From Streptomyces pseudovenezuelae (lineage in GTDB: Bacteria > Actinomycetota > Actinomycetes > Streptomycetales > Streptomycetaceae): a DNA stretch of 64,000 bases. A model generated the notes under the pieces. It did no database searches, had not been told where the DNA came from, and saw only the letters and a program-made list of their open reading frames with translations. Of this stretch, positions 1-7,354 are shown in pieces. Location of the stretch: the NCBI RefSeq assembly GCF_001513955.1, contig NZ_KQ948144.1:1195076-1259075 (forward strand), read 5' to 3'. Positions within the stretch are counted from its first letter, which is position 1. Every line of letters begins with the position of its first letter. The translations under genes and the position numbers were made by a program.

Positions 1-132
1 ATCGCCGAGCGCCTGGTGATCTCCCACCGCACGGTCCAGAACCACGTCCAGAACACCCTCGGCAAGCTGCAACTCCACAACAGGGTCGAGCTCGTCCGCT
101 ACGCCATCGAACGAGGCCTCGACGACGAGTGA
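1..132 (+). CDS. LuxR/NarL-type HTH regulator, C-terminal fragment
   Basis: The left edge cuts this gene; only the last 43 codons are present, ending in TGA. The visible peptide contains ISHRTVQNHVQNTLGKLQL followed by RVELVRYAIERG. That is the recognition helix and last helix of a LuxR/FixJ-type DNA-binding domain, as found at the C-terminus of NarL-family response regulators. Whether a receiver domain precedes it cannot be seen. It reads in the same direction as pfkA 53 nt downstream, but nothing shows cotranscription. Confidence 0.8.
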   Translation: MAERLVISHRTVQNHVQNTLGKLQLHNRVELVRYAIERGLDDE

Positions 133-185
133 GACGGGCGTCACACTGACCCTTCGTCAGGCACCTGCGGCGAAGGGAACTGTCC

Positions 186-1214
186 ATGCGCGTCGGAGTA
201 CTGACCGGAGGCGGCGACTGCCCCGGCCTCAACGCCGTCATCCGGGCCATCGTCCGCAAGGGCGTTCAGGAGTACGGCTATGACTTCACCGGCTTCCGGG
301 ACGGCTGGCGAGGTCCACTGGAGGACGCCGCAGTGCGTCTCGACATCCCGGCCGTCCGCGGCATCCTGCCCCGCGGCGGCACGATCCTCGGTTCCTCGCG
401 CACCAATCCGCTGAAGCAGGAGGGCGGCATCCGCCGGATCCAGGAGAACCTGGCCGAACGGGAGGTCGACGCGCTCATCGTGATCGGCGGCGAGGACACC
501 CTCGGCGTCGCCGCGGCACTGTCCGACGAGCACGGAGTGCCCTGTGTCGGCGTACCGAAGACCATCGACAACGACCTCTCCGCCACCGACTACACCTTCG
601 GCTTCGACACCGCGGTCGGCATCGCCACGGAGGCCATCGACCGGCTGCACACCACCGCCGAGTCCCATATGCGGGTCCTGGTCTGCGAGGTGATGGGCCG
701 TCACGCCGGCTGGATCGCCCTGCACTCCGGTCTCGCGGGCGGCGCCAACGTCATCCTCATCCCCGAGCAGCGCTTCGACGTCGACCAGGTGTGCGCCTGG
801 ATCACCTCCCGCTTCAAGGCGTCGTACGCCCCGATCGTGGTCGTCGCCGAGGGCGCCATGCCGAAGGACGGGGACATGGTCCTCAAGGACCAGTCGCTCG
901 ACTCCTTCGGGCATGTGCGGCTGTCCGGCGTCGGCGAATGGCTGGCCAAGCAGATCGAGAAGCGCACCGGCAAGGAGGCCCGCACCACGGTCCTCGGGCA
1001 CATCCAGCGGGGCGGCACCCCCAGCGCCTTCGACCGCTGGCTCGCCACCCGCTTCGGCCTGCACGCCATCGAGGCCGTCCGCGACGGCGACTTCGGCAAG
1101 ATGGTCGCGCTGCGCGGGACGGACATCGTGCGCGTGCCGATCGGCGAGGCGACGGCGCGGCTGAAGACCGTCGACCCGAAGCTCTACGAGGAGGTGGGGG
1201 TCTTCTTCGGCTGA
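186..1214 (+). CDS. pfkA: 6-phosphofructokinase (ATP or PPi dependent)
   Basis: A 342-residue PfkA-family enzyme, the usual length, phosphorylating fructose-6-phosphate to fructose-1,6-bisphosphate in the cytoplasm. Visible family motifs are the N-terminal GGGDCPGLNAVIR phosphate loop, the catalytic PKTIDNDLSATD segment, EVMGRHAGWIA and LGHIQRGGTPSAFDR. The phosphoryl-donor motif reads GGEDTLG, with Glu103 and Asp104 where ATP-dependent enzymes such as E. coli PfkA have GGDGS (Gly104), and Lys125 lies in PKTIDND. The Asp/Lys pair is known from pyrophosphate-dependent enzymes, so the donor is uncertain. The ATG has a GAAGGGAA ribosome binding site just upstream. The gene is followed after 9 nt by a 40-bp palindrome and then a D-lactate dehydrogenase-like gene. 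Confidence 0.93.
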   Translation: MRVGVLTGGGDCPGLNAVIRAIVRKGVQEYGYDFTGFRDGWRGPLEDAAVRLDIPAVRGILPRGGTILGSSRTNPLKQEGGIRRIQENLAEREVDALIVIGGEDTLGVAAALSDEHGVPCVGVPKTIDNDLSATDYTFGFDTAVGIATEAIDRLHTTAESHMRVLVCEVMGRHAGWIALHSGLAGGANVILIPEQRFDVDQVCAWITSRFKASYAPIVVVAEGAMPKDGDMVLKDQSLDSFGHVRLSGVGEWLAKQIEKRTGKEARTTVLGHIQRGGTPSAFDRWLATRFGLHAIEAVRDGDFGKMVALRGTDIVRVPIGEATARLKTVDPKLYEEVGVFFG

Positions 1215-1223
1215 GCCCGGCAC

Positions 1224-1263
1224 GGTGTGGTTGTGGGCCGTATATTCGGCCCACAATCACACC
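1224..1263. promoter_or_regulatory. 40-bp near-perfect palindrome between pfkA and the lactate dehydrogenase gene
   Basis: Bases 1224-1243 pair with 1244-1263 at 18 of 20 positions; the exceptions are 1230/1257 (G-T) and 1241/1246. The left arm begins GGTGTGGTTGTGGGCCG and the centre is TATATT. It lies 9 nt after the pfkA stop and ends 18 nt before the proposed start of the next gene. No T-run follows it, so it could be an operator, a non-canonical terminator, or an mRNA hairpin just before the ribosome binding site. The inner spacing does not fit a Rex site. Confidence 0.7.
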
Positions 1264-1281
1264 AGAAGGGGAGCCGTCTCC

Positions 1282-2277
1282 GTGGAGATCCTGGCATTCG
1301 GCGTGCAGGCCGACGAGCGGCCCCTGATCGAGCGCGCGTTCGCCGGGCACCACGAGGTCCGCTGCCTGGACGTCTTCCTCAACGAGGACACCGCCCCCAT
1401 CGCCGTCGGCTACGAGACCGTCTCCACCAGCGTCAACGCCGAACTCGGCGCCCGTGTCCTGGAGGTCCTCGCGGCGGGCGGCACACGGATGGTCGCCCAG
1501 CGCTCCACCGGCTTCAACAACATCGACCTCAAGGCCGCCGAGCGCCTCGGCCTGACGGTCGCCCGGGTCTCGTACTACTCGCCGTACTCGGTCGCCGAGT
1601 TCGCCTGGACCCTCGCCATGGCGGTCAACCGCCGGGTCGTGCGCGCCTCCACGCGCACGCGTGACTTCGACTTCCGGCTCGACGGCCTGATGGGCCGCGA
1701 CCTGCACGGCCGTACCGTCGGCGTCCTCGGCACCGGCAAGATCGGCGAGGCCTTCACCCGGATCGCCCACGGCTTCGGCATGCGGCTGCTCGGCTGGGAC
1801 GTCACCGAGAACCCCGGCTGCCTGGAACTCGGCATGACGTACGTCCCCAAGGAACAACTGCTCGCCGAGTCCGATCTGATCAGCCTGCACGTCCCGCTGA
1901 TGCCGGAGACCACCCACCTCCTCGACGCCGAGGCCCTGAAGGCGATGAAGGACGACGCGATCCTGGTCAACTCCAGTCGCGGCGGCCTCATCGACACCGC
2001 GGCCCTGGTCGGCGAACTGCGCGCCGGCCGCTTCGCGGGCGTCGGCCTCGACGTCTACGAGGCGGAGGCGGGCCTGTTCTACGTCGACCGGTCCCTGGAG
2101 GCCATCGAGGACGACACCCTGGCCCGCCTGGTCACCTTCCCGAACGTCCTGGTCACCTCCCACCAGGCCTACTACACCGAGGACGCCGTCGGGCAGATCA
2201 TCGACGCCACGGTCAGGAACGTCCTCGACTACAAGGCGGGCCGCCGCTCCGAGAACGTGCTGGTGCCGCGCAGCTGA
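1282..2277 (+). CDS. ldhA: D-lactate dehydrogenase-like 2-hydroxyacid dehydrogenase
   Basis: A 331-residue member of the D-isomer-specific 2-hydroxyacid dehydrogenase family, closest in feel to fermentative D-lactate dehydrogenase (pyruvate plus NADH to D-lactate). It shows the Rossmann motif GVLGTGKIGEAF, the catalytic Arg in NSSRGGLID, the acidic residue region GVGLDVYEAEAG and the catalytic His in VTSHQAYYTEDA. The segment around YVDRSLEAIEDDTLARL matches the LdhA subgroup. I chose GTG 1282 because it has AAGGGGA upstream; an in-frame GTG at 1225 would put the palindrome inside the coding region. Tail-to-tail, it overlaps the minus-strand anthranilate synthase gene by 49 nt. The substrate is inferred from family resemblance. 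Confidence 0.85.
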   Translation: MEILAFGVQADERPLIERAFAGHHEVRCLDVFLNEDTAPIAVGYETVSTSVNAELGARVLEVLAAGGTRMVAQRSTGFNNIDLKAAERLGLTVARVSYYSPYSVAEFAWTLAMAVNRRVVRASTRTRDFDFRLDGLMGRDLHGRTVGVLGTGKIGEAFTRIAHGFGMRLLGWDVTENPGCLELGMTYVPKEQLLAESDLISLHVPLMPETTHLLDAEALKAMKDDAILVNSSRGGLIDTAALVGELRAGRFAGVGLDVYEAEAGLFYVDRSLEAIEDDTLARLVTFPNVLVTSHQAYYTEDAVGQIIDATVRNVLDYKAGRRSENVLVPRS

Positions 2278-4109
2278 GCCAGCAGCTCCCGTACGACGGC
2301 GGCACCGTTCAGCGTCAGGACCGACTCGGGGTGGAACTGCACCCCGGCGAAGCCCGGCCCGCGCAGGGCATGGACCTCGTGCGTGTCGCTCCGGCTCACC
2401 TCGATGCCGTGCGCGGCCAGCTCCCGGGCCTCCTCGTCGTCGCAGCGCGCCACGAAGCTGTTGTAGAAGCCGACGGTCTCCGGCCGCCCGAACAGGTCGA
2501 CGGTCGTCTGCGCCCCCTGGTACGGCACTTCCTTGCGTACGATCCCTAGGCCCAGCTCGGCCGCGATCAGCTCATGGCCGAGGCAGACGCCGAGCACGCC
2601 GTGCCGGTGGCCGCGGAGGACGTCGGCGGTCAGGGCGCGCAGGAACCGCATCTTGGGATCGTCGAGATCGGAGGGGTCGCCCGGGCCCGGGCCGAGCACG
2701 AGAGGCCCCTCGTGCGCGAGCACGGCGTCCGTGAGGCCGGGTTCGTCGTAGCGCCGCACGGTCACCTCCAGCCCGCCCGAGCGCAGCACATGGGCGAGCA
2801 TCGACGTGAAGGTGTCCTCGCCGTCGACGACGAGGGCGTGTCCCGCGAGGTCGTCCGACCGCTCCTGCATCCGCAGCCAGAAGGGGGCGAGGTTCGTGCG
2901 CCGCCCGTCGAGTGCGGCACGCACGCGTGGATCGTCGGCGAGGCTCACGCGCGCGTGGTCCGCACGGGGCCGGGACGGCCGTACGCCGAGAGCCGCCAGC
3001 ACCCCCGCCGCCTTCGCGTGGGTCTCCGCGACCTCGCTCGCCGGGTCCGAGCCGCGCACGAGGGTCGCGCCGACCGGGACCCTCAGCCGTCCCCCGGCGG
3101 AGATGTCCGCCGTGCGGATGAGGATGGGGGAGTCCAGGGTCTGCGCCCCGCCGGAGTCCCGGCCGAGCAACGCCAGCGCGCCCGCGTAGTAGCCGCGCCC
3201 GCCGACCTCGTGCCGCTCGATGACCCGGCAGGCGTTCTGCACCGGAGAGCCGGTGACGGTGGCCGCGAACATGGTCTCCTTCAGGACCTCCCGCACGTCC
3301 AGCGAGGACTTGCCGCGCAGTTCGTACTCGGTGTGCGCGAGGTGGGCCATCTCCTTGAGCCGGGGCCCGACGACGACCCCGCCCATGTCACCGACGGTGC
3401 ACATCATCTTGAGTTCCTCGTCGACGACCATCGACAGCTCCTCGATCTCCTTGCCGTCGGCCAGGAAGTCGAGCAGGTGCTCGGGGGTCGGGCCCTCGGC
3501 GGAATAGCGGTACGTGCCGCTGATCGGGTTCATGACGACGGTCCCGCCGGACATCCGCACGTGCACCTCGGGGCTGGCACCGACCAGCGTGCGGTCACCG
3601 GTGTGGACGACGAAGGTCCAGTAGGCGCCCCGCTCGCCCACCAGGAGCCGCCGGAACAGCGCGAGGGCGTCCGCGCGGGAGAAGCCCGGGATCTCGCCCC
3701 CGTACGTCCGCCGGATCACGAAGTTGGCGCCCTCGCCGCGCCCGATCTCCTCGTGCAGGACCCGTACGACGATCTCGGCGTACTCCTCGTCGGCGACGTC
3801 GAAGCCGCCGTCCTCGACCCGGACGTCATGGGTGGGGAGCTGTTCCAGCACCGTGGCGAGAGGGAGGTCGTACGTCTCCTCGGGGGTCAGCACCGTCAGG
3901 GGTGTGCCGTCGTCCCGGACGTCGAAGCCGCGCTCGCGGATCTGCCGGAACGGGATGAGCGCGAGCCCTTGGTCGGGGAGGTCCGCGAGGCGGTCGTAGG
4001 TGGCGACCGGGCCGACGAGCAGTTCGACGGAGTTCTCGTCGTGGCCCGGGGTGCGGCGCCGGACCAGGGCGAACGGACGGTCGTCGGCCGGCAGACGTGT
4101 CAGGTCCAT
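2229..4109 (-). CDS. trpE: Fused anthranilate synthase (TrpE-TrpG / PhzE-type)
   Basis: A 626-residue two-domain enzyme making anthranilate from chorismate and glutamine. The first about 400 residues are a chorismate-binding TrpE-like domain (MNPISGTYRY, ELSMVVDEELKMM, TVTGSPVQNA). The last about 200 are a class I glutamine amidotransferase, with the catalytic Cys in GVLGVCLGHE and the His/Glu of GVQFHPESVL. The short N-terminus and the fusion resemble PhzE-type enzymes, so a role in secondary metabolism or a 2-amino-2-deoxyisochorismate product cannot be excluded. The tryptophan leader peptide and attenuator just upstream argue for control by tryptophan supply. The start ATG is preceded on the minus strand by GAGGAA. 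Its neighbour aroH, divergent, supplies the first step of the same pathway. Confidence 0.9.
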   Translation of the reverse strand: MDLTRLPADDRPFALVRRRTPGHDENSVELLVGPVATYDRLADLPDQGLALIPFRQIRERGFDVRDDGTPLTVLTPEETYDLPLATVLEQLPTHDVRVEDGGFDVADEEYAEIVVRVLHEEIGRGEGANFVIRRTYGGEIPGFSRADALALFRRLLVGERGAYWTFVVHTGDRTLVGASPEVHVRMSGGTVVMNPISGTYRYSAEGPTPEHLLDFLADGKEIEELSMVVDEELKMMCTVGDMGGVVVGPRLKEMAHLAHTEYELRGKSSLDVREVLKETMFAATVTGSPVQNACRVIERHEVGGRGYYAGALALLGRDSGGAQTLDSPILIRTADISAGGRLRVPVGATLVRGSDPASEVAETHAKAAGVLAALGVRPSRPRADHARVSLADDPRVRAALDGRRTNLAPFWLRMQERSDDLAGHALVVDGEDTFTSMLAHVLRSGGLEVTVRRYDEPGLTDAVLAHEGPLVLGPGPGDPSDLDDPKMRFLRALTADVLRGHRHGVLGVCLGHELIAAELGLGIVRKEVPYQGAQTTVDLFGRPETVGFYNSFVARCDDEEARELAAHGIEVSRSDTHEVHALRGPGFAGVQFHPESVLTLNGAAVVRELLAQLRGTSTFSERRPAL

Positions 4110-4170
4110 GGTTCCTCAGCTCTCGATGAGTCAATGACTCGATGTCGGAGAGGAACGGCCCCGGAAACGC

Positions 4171-4197
4171 CGAAGGCCGCCCCTCGGGCGGCCTTCG
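4171..4197 (-). terminator. Tryptophan attenuator hairpin
   Basis: A perfect 12-bp stem (4171-4182 with 4186-4197, arm CGAAGGCCGCCC) with a 3-nt loop lies between the trpL stop and the anthranilate synthase start. That is the expected place for the terminator arm of a transcription attenuator. No long T-run follows, which is common in this group. Confidence 0.85.
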
Positions 4198-4218
4198 CGA
4201 AGTCTTGCGTACGCGCAG

Positions 4219-4275
4219 TCAGTGGGCCGCCGGATGAGCGGTCCACCACCAGTTCTGGGTCGAGTGCGCGAACAT
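4219..4275 (-). CDS. trpL: Tryptophan leader peptide
   Basis: An 18-residue peptide, MFAHSTQNWWWTAHPAAH, read on the minus strand upstream of the fused anthranilate synthase. Three consecutive Trp codons are the hallmark of a ribosome-stalling leader: stalling when charged tRNA-Trp is scarce should favour an antiterminator over the hairpin at 4171-4197. A TAAGGT -10-like box ends 7 nt before the ATG, so the transcript may be leaderless. Confidence 0.92.
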   Translation of the reverse strand: MFAHSTQNWWWTAHPAAH

Positions 4276-4371
4276 GCGACGCACCTTATCCCATGTCCGA
4301 CCCTTGTACCCCGTGTCTCATTTGCTGGGCATGGCCCGGGAGCCCCGACACGACCCCGTAATGTTGATGCC
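4276..4371. promoter_or_regulatory. Divergent promoter region of trpL and aroH
   Basis: This 96-nt gap must carry both promoters. On the minus strand TAAGGT (4288-4283) ends 7 nt before the trpL ATG. On the plus strand TAATGT (4359-4364) ends 7 nt before the aroH GTG. Neither start has a convincing ribosome binding site, so both messages may be leaderless. No good -35 box was seen for either. Confidence 0.5.
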
Positions 4372-5724
4372 GTGACCGTGAACGCTAAGACCAGCGCGAG
4401 CGCTGGCAACACCTGGCGAGACCTGCCCGCGGCGCAGCAGCCCGAGTACCCCGACACCGAGGCTCTGCGCGCAGTGATCGCGGACCTCGAGTCGTATCCG
4501 CCGCTCGTCTTCGCGGGCGAGTGCGACCAGCTGCGCGCCCGGTTGGCGGCCGTCGCCAAGGGAGAGGCGTTCCTCCTCCAGGGCGGCGACTGCGCCGAGG
4601 CCTTCGACGCCGTGTCCGCGGACCACATCCGCAACAAGCTCAAGACCCTGCTCCAGATGGGCGCCGTGCTGACGTACGCCGCCTCGGTGCCGGTCGTGAA
4701 GGTCGGCCGCATCGCCGGCCAGTACTCCAAGCCGCGCTCCAAGGGCACCGAGACCCGCGACGGCGTGACCCTGCCGACCTACCGCGGCGACTCCGTCAAC
4801 GGCTTCGAGTTCAACGAGAAGGCCCGGATCCCGGACCCCGAGCGCCTGAAGCGGATGTACAACGCCTCCGCGTCCACGCTCAACCTGGTGCGCGCCTTCA
4901 CCACCGGCGGCTACGCCGACCTGCGCCAGGTGCACGCCTGGAACCAGGACTTCGTGAAGTCGTCCCCCTCCGGCCAGCGCTACGAGCAGCTGGCCCGCGA
5001 GATCGACCAGGCGCTGAACTTCATGCGGGCCTGCGGGACCGACCCGGAGGAGTTCAAGACCGTCGAGTTCTACTCCTCGCACGAGGCGCTGCTGCTCGAC
5101 TACGAGTCGGCGCTCACCCGCGTCGACTCGCGCACCGGGCGGCTGTACGACGTCTCGGCGCACATGGTGTGGATCGGTGAGCGCACCCGGCAGCTGGACC
5201 ACGCGCACATCGAGTTCGCCTCGCAGATCCGCAACCCGATCGGCATCAAGCTCGGCCCGACCACCACGGCCGAGGAGGCGCTCCAGTACATCGAGCGCCT
5301 GGACCCCGACCGTGAGCCCGGCCGGCTGACCTTCATCGTCCGCATGGGCGCCGACAAGGTCCGCGACAAGCTGCCCGAGCTGGTCGAGAAGGTCACCGCC
5401 TCCGGCGCGACCGTCGCCTGGATCACCGACCCGATGCACGGCAACACCTACGAGGCGGCCTCCGGTCACAAGACCCGCCGCTTCGACGACGTGCTCGACG
5501 AGGTCAAGGGCTTCTTCGAGGTCCACAAGGGCCTCGGCACCCACCCGGGCGGCATCCACGTCGAGCTCACCGGTGACGACGTCACCGAGTGCGTGGGCGG
5601 TGGCGACGAGATCTTCGTCGACGATCTGCACCAGCGCTACGAGACCGCCTGCGACCCGCGGCTCAACCGCAGCCAGTCGCTCGACCTGGCGTTCCTCGTC
5701 GCGGAGATGTACCGGGACCAGTGA
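4372..5724 (+). CDS. aroH: Class II 3-deoxy-7-phosphoheptulonate synthase
   Basis: A 450-residue class II (plant/AroG-Mtb type) DAHP synthase, condensing phosphoenolpyruvate and erythrose-4-phosphate in the first shikimate step. It contains FAGECDQLR, LLQGGDCAEAF, RIAGQYSKPRS, YFLSSH-like FYSSHEALLLDYE, the metal-site region ITDPMHGNT, and GIHVELTGDDVTECVGG. The start is GTG 4372 (VTVNAKTSAS); the reading frame is open further upstream, but that stretch overlaps the divergent trpL promoter and looks non-coding. It is divergent from the tryptophan-attenuated anthranilate synthase, so both flux-controlling entry enzymes sit side by side. Confidence 0.95.
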   Translation: MTVNAKTSASAGNTWRDLPAAQQPEYPDTEALRAVIADLESYPPLVFAGECDQLRARLAAVAKGEAFLLQGGDCAEAFDAVSADHIRNKLKTLLQMGAVLTYAASVPVVKVGRIAGQYSKPRSKGTETRDGVTLPTYRGDSVNGFEFNEKARIPDPERLKRMYNASASTLNLVRAFTTGGYADLRQVHAWNQDFVKSSPSGQRYEQLAREIDQALNFMRACGTDPEEFKTVEFYSSHEALLLDYESALTRVDSRTGRLYDVSAHMVWIGERTRQLDHAHIEFASQIRNPIGIKLGPTTTAEEALQYIERLDPDREPGRLTFIVRMGADKVRDKLPELVEKVTASGATVAWITDPMHGNTYEAASGHKTRRFDDVLDEVKGFFEVHKGLGTHPGGIHVELTGDDVTECVGGGDEIFVDDLHQRYETACDPRLNRSQSLDLAFLVAEMYRDQ

Positions 5725-5738
5725 GTCCCTGAGACGGC

Positions 5739-5774
5739 TGTGGGGCGCGGATCACATACGATCCGCGCCCCACA
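5739..5774 (+). terminator. Terminator after aroH
   Basis: A perfect 15-bp stem (5739-5753 with 5760-5774, arm TGTGGGGCGCGGATC) with a 6-nt loop begins 14 nt after the aroH stop. A second small hairpin, ACCAC-TTTT-GTGGT, follows directly (5774-5787). Confidence 0.85.
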
Positions 5775-5802
5775 CCACTTTTGTGGTCACCCGGCGCCGG
5801 GT

Positions 5803-5822
5803 AAGGTTAGGTTAGCCTTAAC
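5803..5822. promoter_or_regulatory. Iron box (DmdR/IdeR-type operator) upstream of bfd
   Basis: AAGGTTAGGTTAGCCTTAAC resembles the actinobacterial iron box, whose core is TTAGGTTAGGCTAACCTAA-like. It lies 25-44 nt before the bfd start. By family knowledge, iron-loaded DmdR would bind here; control of bfd by iron is inferred. Confidence 0.75.
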
Positions 5823-5846
5823 GATCCCGGCAGGAGGTGAATCCGC

Positions 5847-6065
5847 GTGTACGTCTGCAGCTGCTTCGGTGTGACCGAGACGCAGGTCAAGCATCACGCG
5901 GAGAACGGCGCCTGCACGCCGCGCCAGATTGCCTCCGCCTGCAAGGCGGGCACCGACTGCGGTTCCTGCGTGCGGCGCATCCAGGCGATCCTCGGCCGGG
6001 GCGCGTACCCGCGTCCCGAACTCGTCGAGCGTCCCGAGCGCGTCGAACTGGACGAGGCCGCCTAG
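5847..6065 (+). CDS. bfd: Bacterioferritin-associated ferredoxin
   Basis: A 72-residue [2Fe-2S] protein. Cys4 and Cys6 (VCSCFG) and Cys38 and Cys41 (TDCGSC) are the four BFD-type cluster ligands. In other bacteria Bfd reduces the bacterioferritin core so that Fe2+ can be released. The GTG start has AGGAGGTG upstream. It is preceded by an iron box and converges on bfr, the two stop codons overlapping by 4 nt (6062-6065), which fits a joint role in iron release and storage. Confidence 0.93.
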   Translation: MYVCSCFGVTETQVKHHAENGACTPRQIASACKAGTDCGSCVRRIQAILGRGAYPRPELVERPERVELDEAA

Positions 6066-6541
6066 CTCTCCGGCTGCTCGATCAGCTGCGCGATGTAGAG
6101 CGCCTCACCGAGCTTCTCCACAAGCTCCAGCTGGGTGTCGAGATAGTCGATGTGGTGCTCCTCGTCCGCGAGGATCGACTCGAAGATGTTCGCCGAGGTG
6201 ATGTCCCCCTTGGCGCGCATCACCTCGATACCGCGCTTGAGGCGGTCGATGGCCTCGACCTCGACCTGCCGGTCGGCCTCGAACATCTCCTTGACGGTCT
6301 GGCCCACGCGCACGTGGAACAGCCGCTGGTAGTTCGGCAGCCCCTCCAGGAAGAGAATCCGGTCGGTGAGGACCTCGGCGTGCTTCATCTCGTCGAACGA
6401 CTCGTGCCGGGTGTACTTCGCGAGCTTCGTCCAGCCGAAGTTCTCCTGCATCTTCGCGTGCAGGAAGTACTGGTTGATCGCGGTGAGCTCGCCCGTGAGC
6501 TGCTCGTTGAGGAATTCGATGACCTCGGGGTCGCCCTGCAT
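6062..6541 (-). CDS. bfr: Bacterioferritin
   Basis: A 159-residue four-helix ferritin subunit of typical length. Ferroxidase residues are present (GELTAINQYFLH, HESFDEMKHAE, ADEEHH), and Met52 in DEMKHAE corresponds to the haem-binding Met of E. coli Bfr. It should form the 24-subunit iron store. The start is MQGDPEV at 6541, with AAGGAG upstream on the minus strand; an upstream in-frame start would add only six residues. The region above it (6604-6650) has repeated AGTAAG/CTTAG motifs, but I could not fit a full iron box. Confidence 0.95.
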   Translation of the reverse strand: MQGDPEVIEFLNEQLTGELTAINQYFLHAKMQENFGWTKLAKYTRHESFDEMKHAEVLTDRILFLEGLPNYQRLFHVRVGQTVKEMFEADRQVEVEAIDRLKRGIEVMRAKGDITSANIFESILADEEHHIDYLDTQLELVEKLGEALYIAQLIEQPES

Positions 6542-6718
6542 CGCAGAGGCTCCTTCCAACCGTGGGGAACTGGCAGGCTGCGCCGCATCCTTGCACCGGG
6601 GAAGAAGATCGTCCAGTAAGTCTTCACTTAGTAAGTAAGGGCATGCTTAGTCCGATTTGAGGCGTGTTGGGCTGGGGCTGGTCCGGTGCATCGCCTCGGG
6701 TCTGTCAGGATGGAAGGC

Positions 6719-7351
6719 ATGGGTCAGCCGGTGGAGCGGGAGAGTGGAGAAGCGGCGTACTCCGAGCTTCCGCCGGGGCAGCGACTGCAGCGAGGCTGGC
6801 CCGTCACGCACTACGGGCCGGTCCCCAGGTTCCGGCCCGAGCGCTGGGAGTTCCGGATCTTCGGCGCCACCGAGGACGACGAGAAACACTGCTGGAACCA
6901 CGAGGAGTTCACGGCCCTGCCGTACACCACCGTCGTGGGTGACCTGCACTGTGTGACGAAGTTCAGCATGCTGGGCGCCGAGTGGGGCGGCATCCCGGCC
7001 CGCGCCATCCTGGACATCGCCCCGCCCGCGCCGGCGGTCACCCATGTGATGGTCTGGGCCGAGTACGGCTTCAGTTCCAACCTCCGCCTCGCGGACTTCG
7101 CGTCCGAGCGCACGATCTTCGCCACCCACAAGGACGGCGAGCTGCTGACCGCGGAGCACGGGTTCCCGCTCCGGCTGGTCGTCCCCCATCTGTACGCCTG
7201 GAAGGGGCCCAAATGGGTCCGCGGCGTGGAGTACATGACCGCCGACCGGCGCGGGTTCTGGGAGGAGCGCGGCTACCACAACGTCGGCGACCCCTGGAAG
7301 GAACAGCGGTACTCGTACCAGGAGGAGCCGGGGGACGGCCCCGAGCTGTGA
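6719..7351 (+). CDS. Sulfite oxidase-like molybdopterin oxidoreductase
   Basis: About 210 residues of an oxidoreductase molybdopterin-binding domain (SUOX/YedY fold). The conserved molybdenum-ligating Cys is in GDLHCVTKFSM, followed by EWGGIPAR, VMVWAEYGFSSNL and the C-terminal PHLYAWKGPKWVRGVEY, all typical of this family. No Tat signal or haem domain is present, so it is a small cytoplasmic-looking member with unknown substrate. The start is uncertain: ATG 6719 (MGQPVERES) is chosen, with in-frame alternatives at 6686 and 6710. It converges on the DUF4396 gene with a 3-nt gap. Confidence 0.85.
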   Translation: MGQPVERESGEAAYSELPPGQRLQRGWPVTHYGPVPRFRPERWEFRIFGATEDDEKHCWNHEEFTALPYTTVVGDLHCVTKFSMLGAEWGGIPARAILDIAPPAPAVTHVMVWAEYGFSSNLRLADFASERTIFATHKDGELLTAEHGFPLRLVVPHLYAWKGPKWVRGVEYMTADRRGFWEERGYHNVGDPWKEQRYSYQEEPGDGPEL

Positions 7352-7354
7352 CGG

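Noticed and set aside
1224..1263. Palindrome taken as a Rex (redox) operator before the lactate dehydrogenase gene
   Set aside because: TTGTG and CACAA are present, but they are separated by far more than the Rex spacing, so the site does not fit.
6604..6650. Possible iron box upstream of bfr
   Set aside because: Several AGTAAG and CTTAG words occur, but no arrangement matches the 19-bp iron box well; only the site before bfd is convincing.
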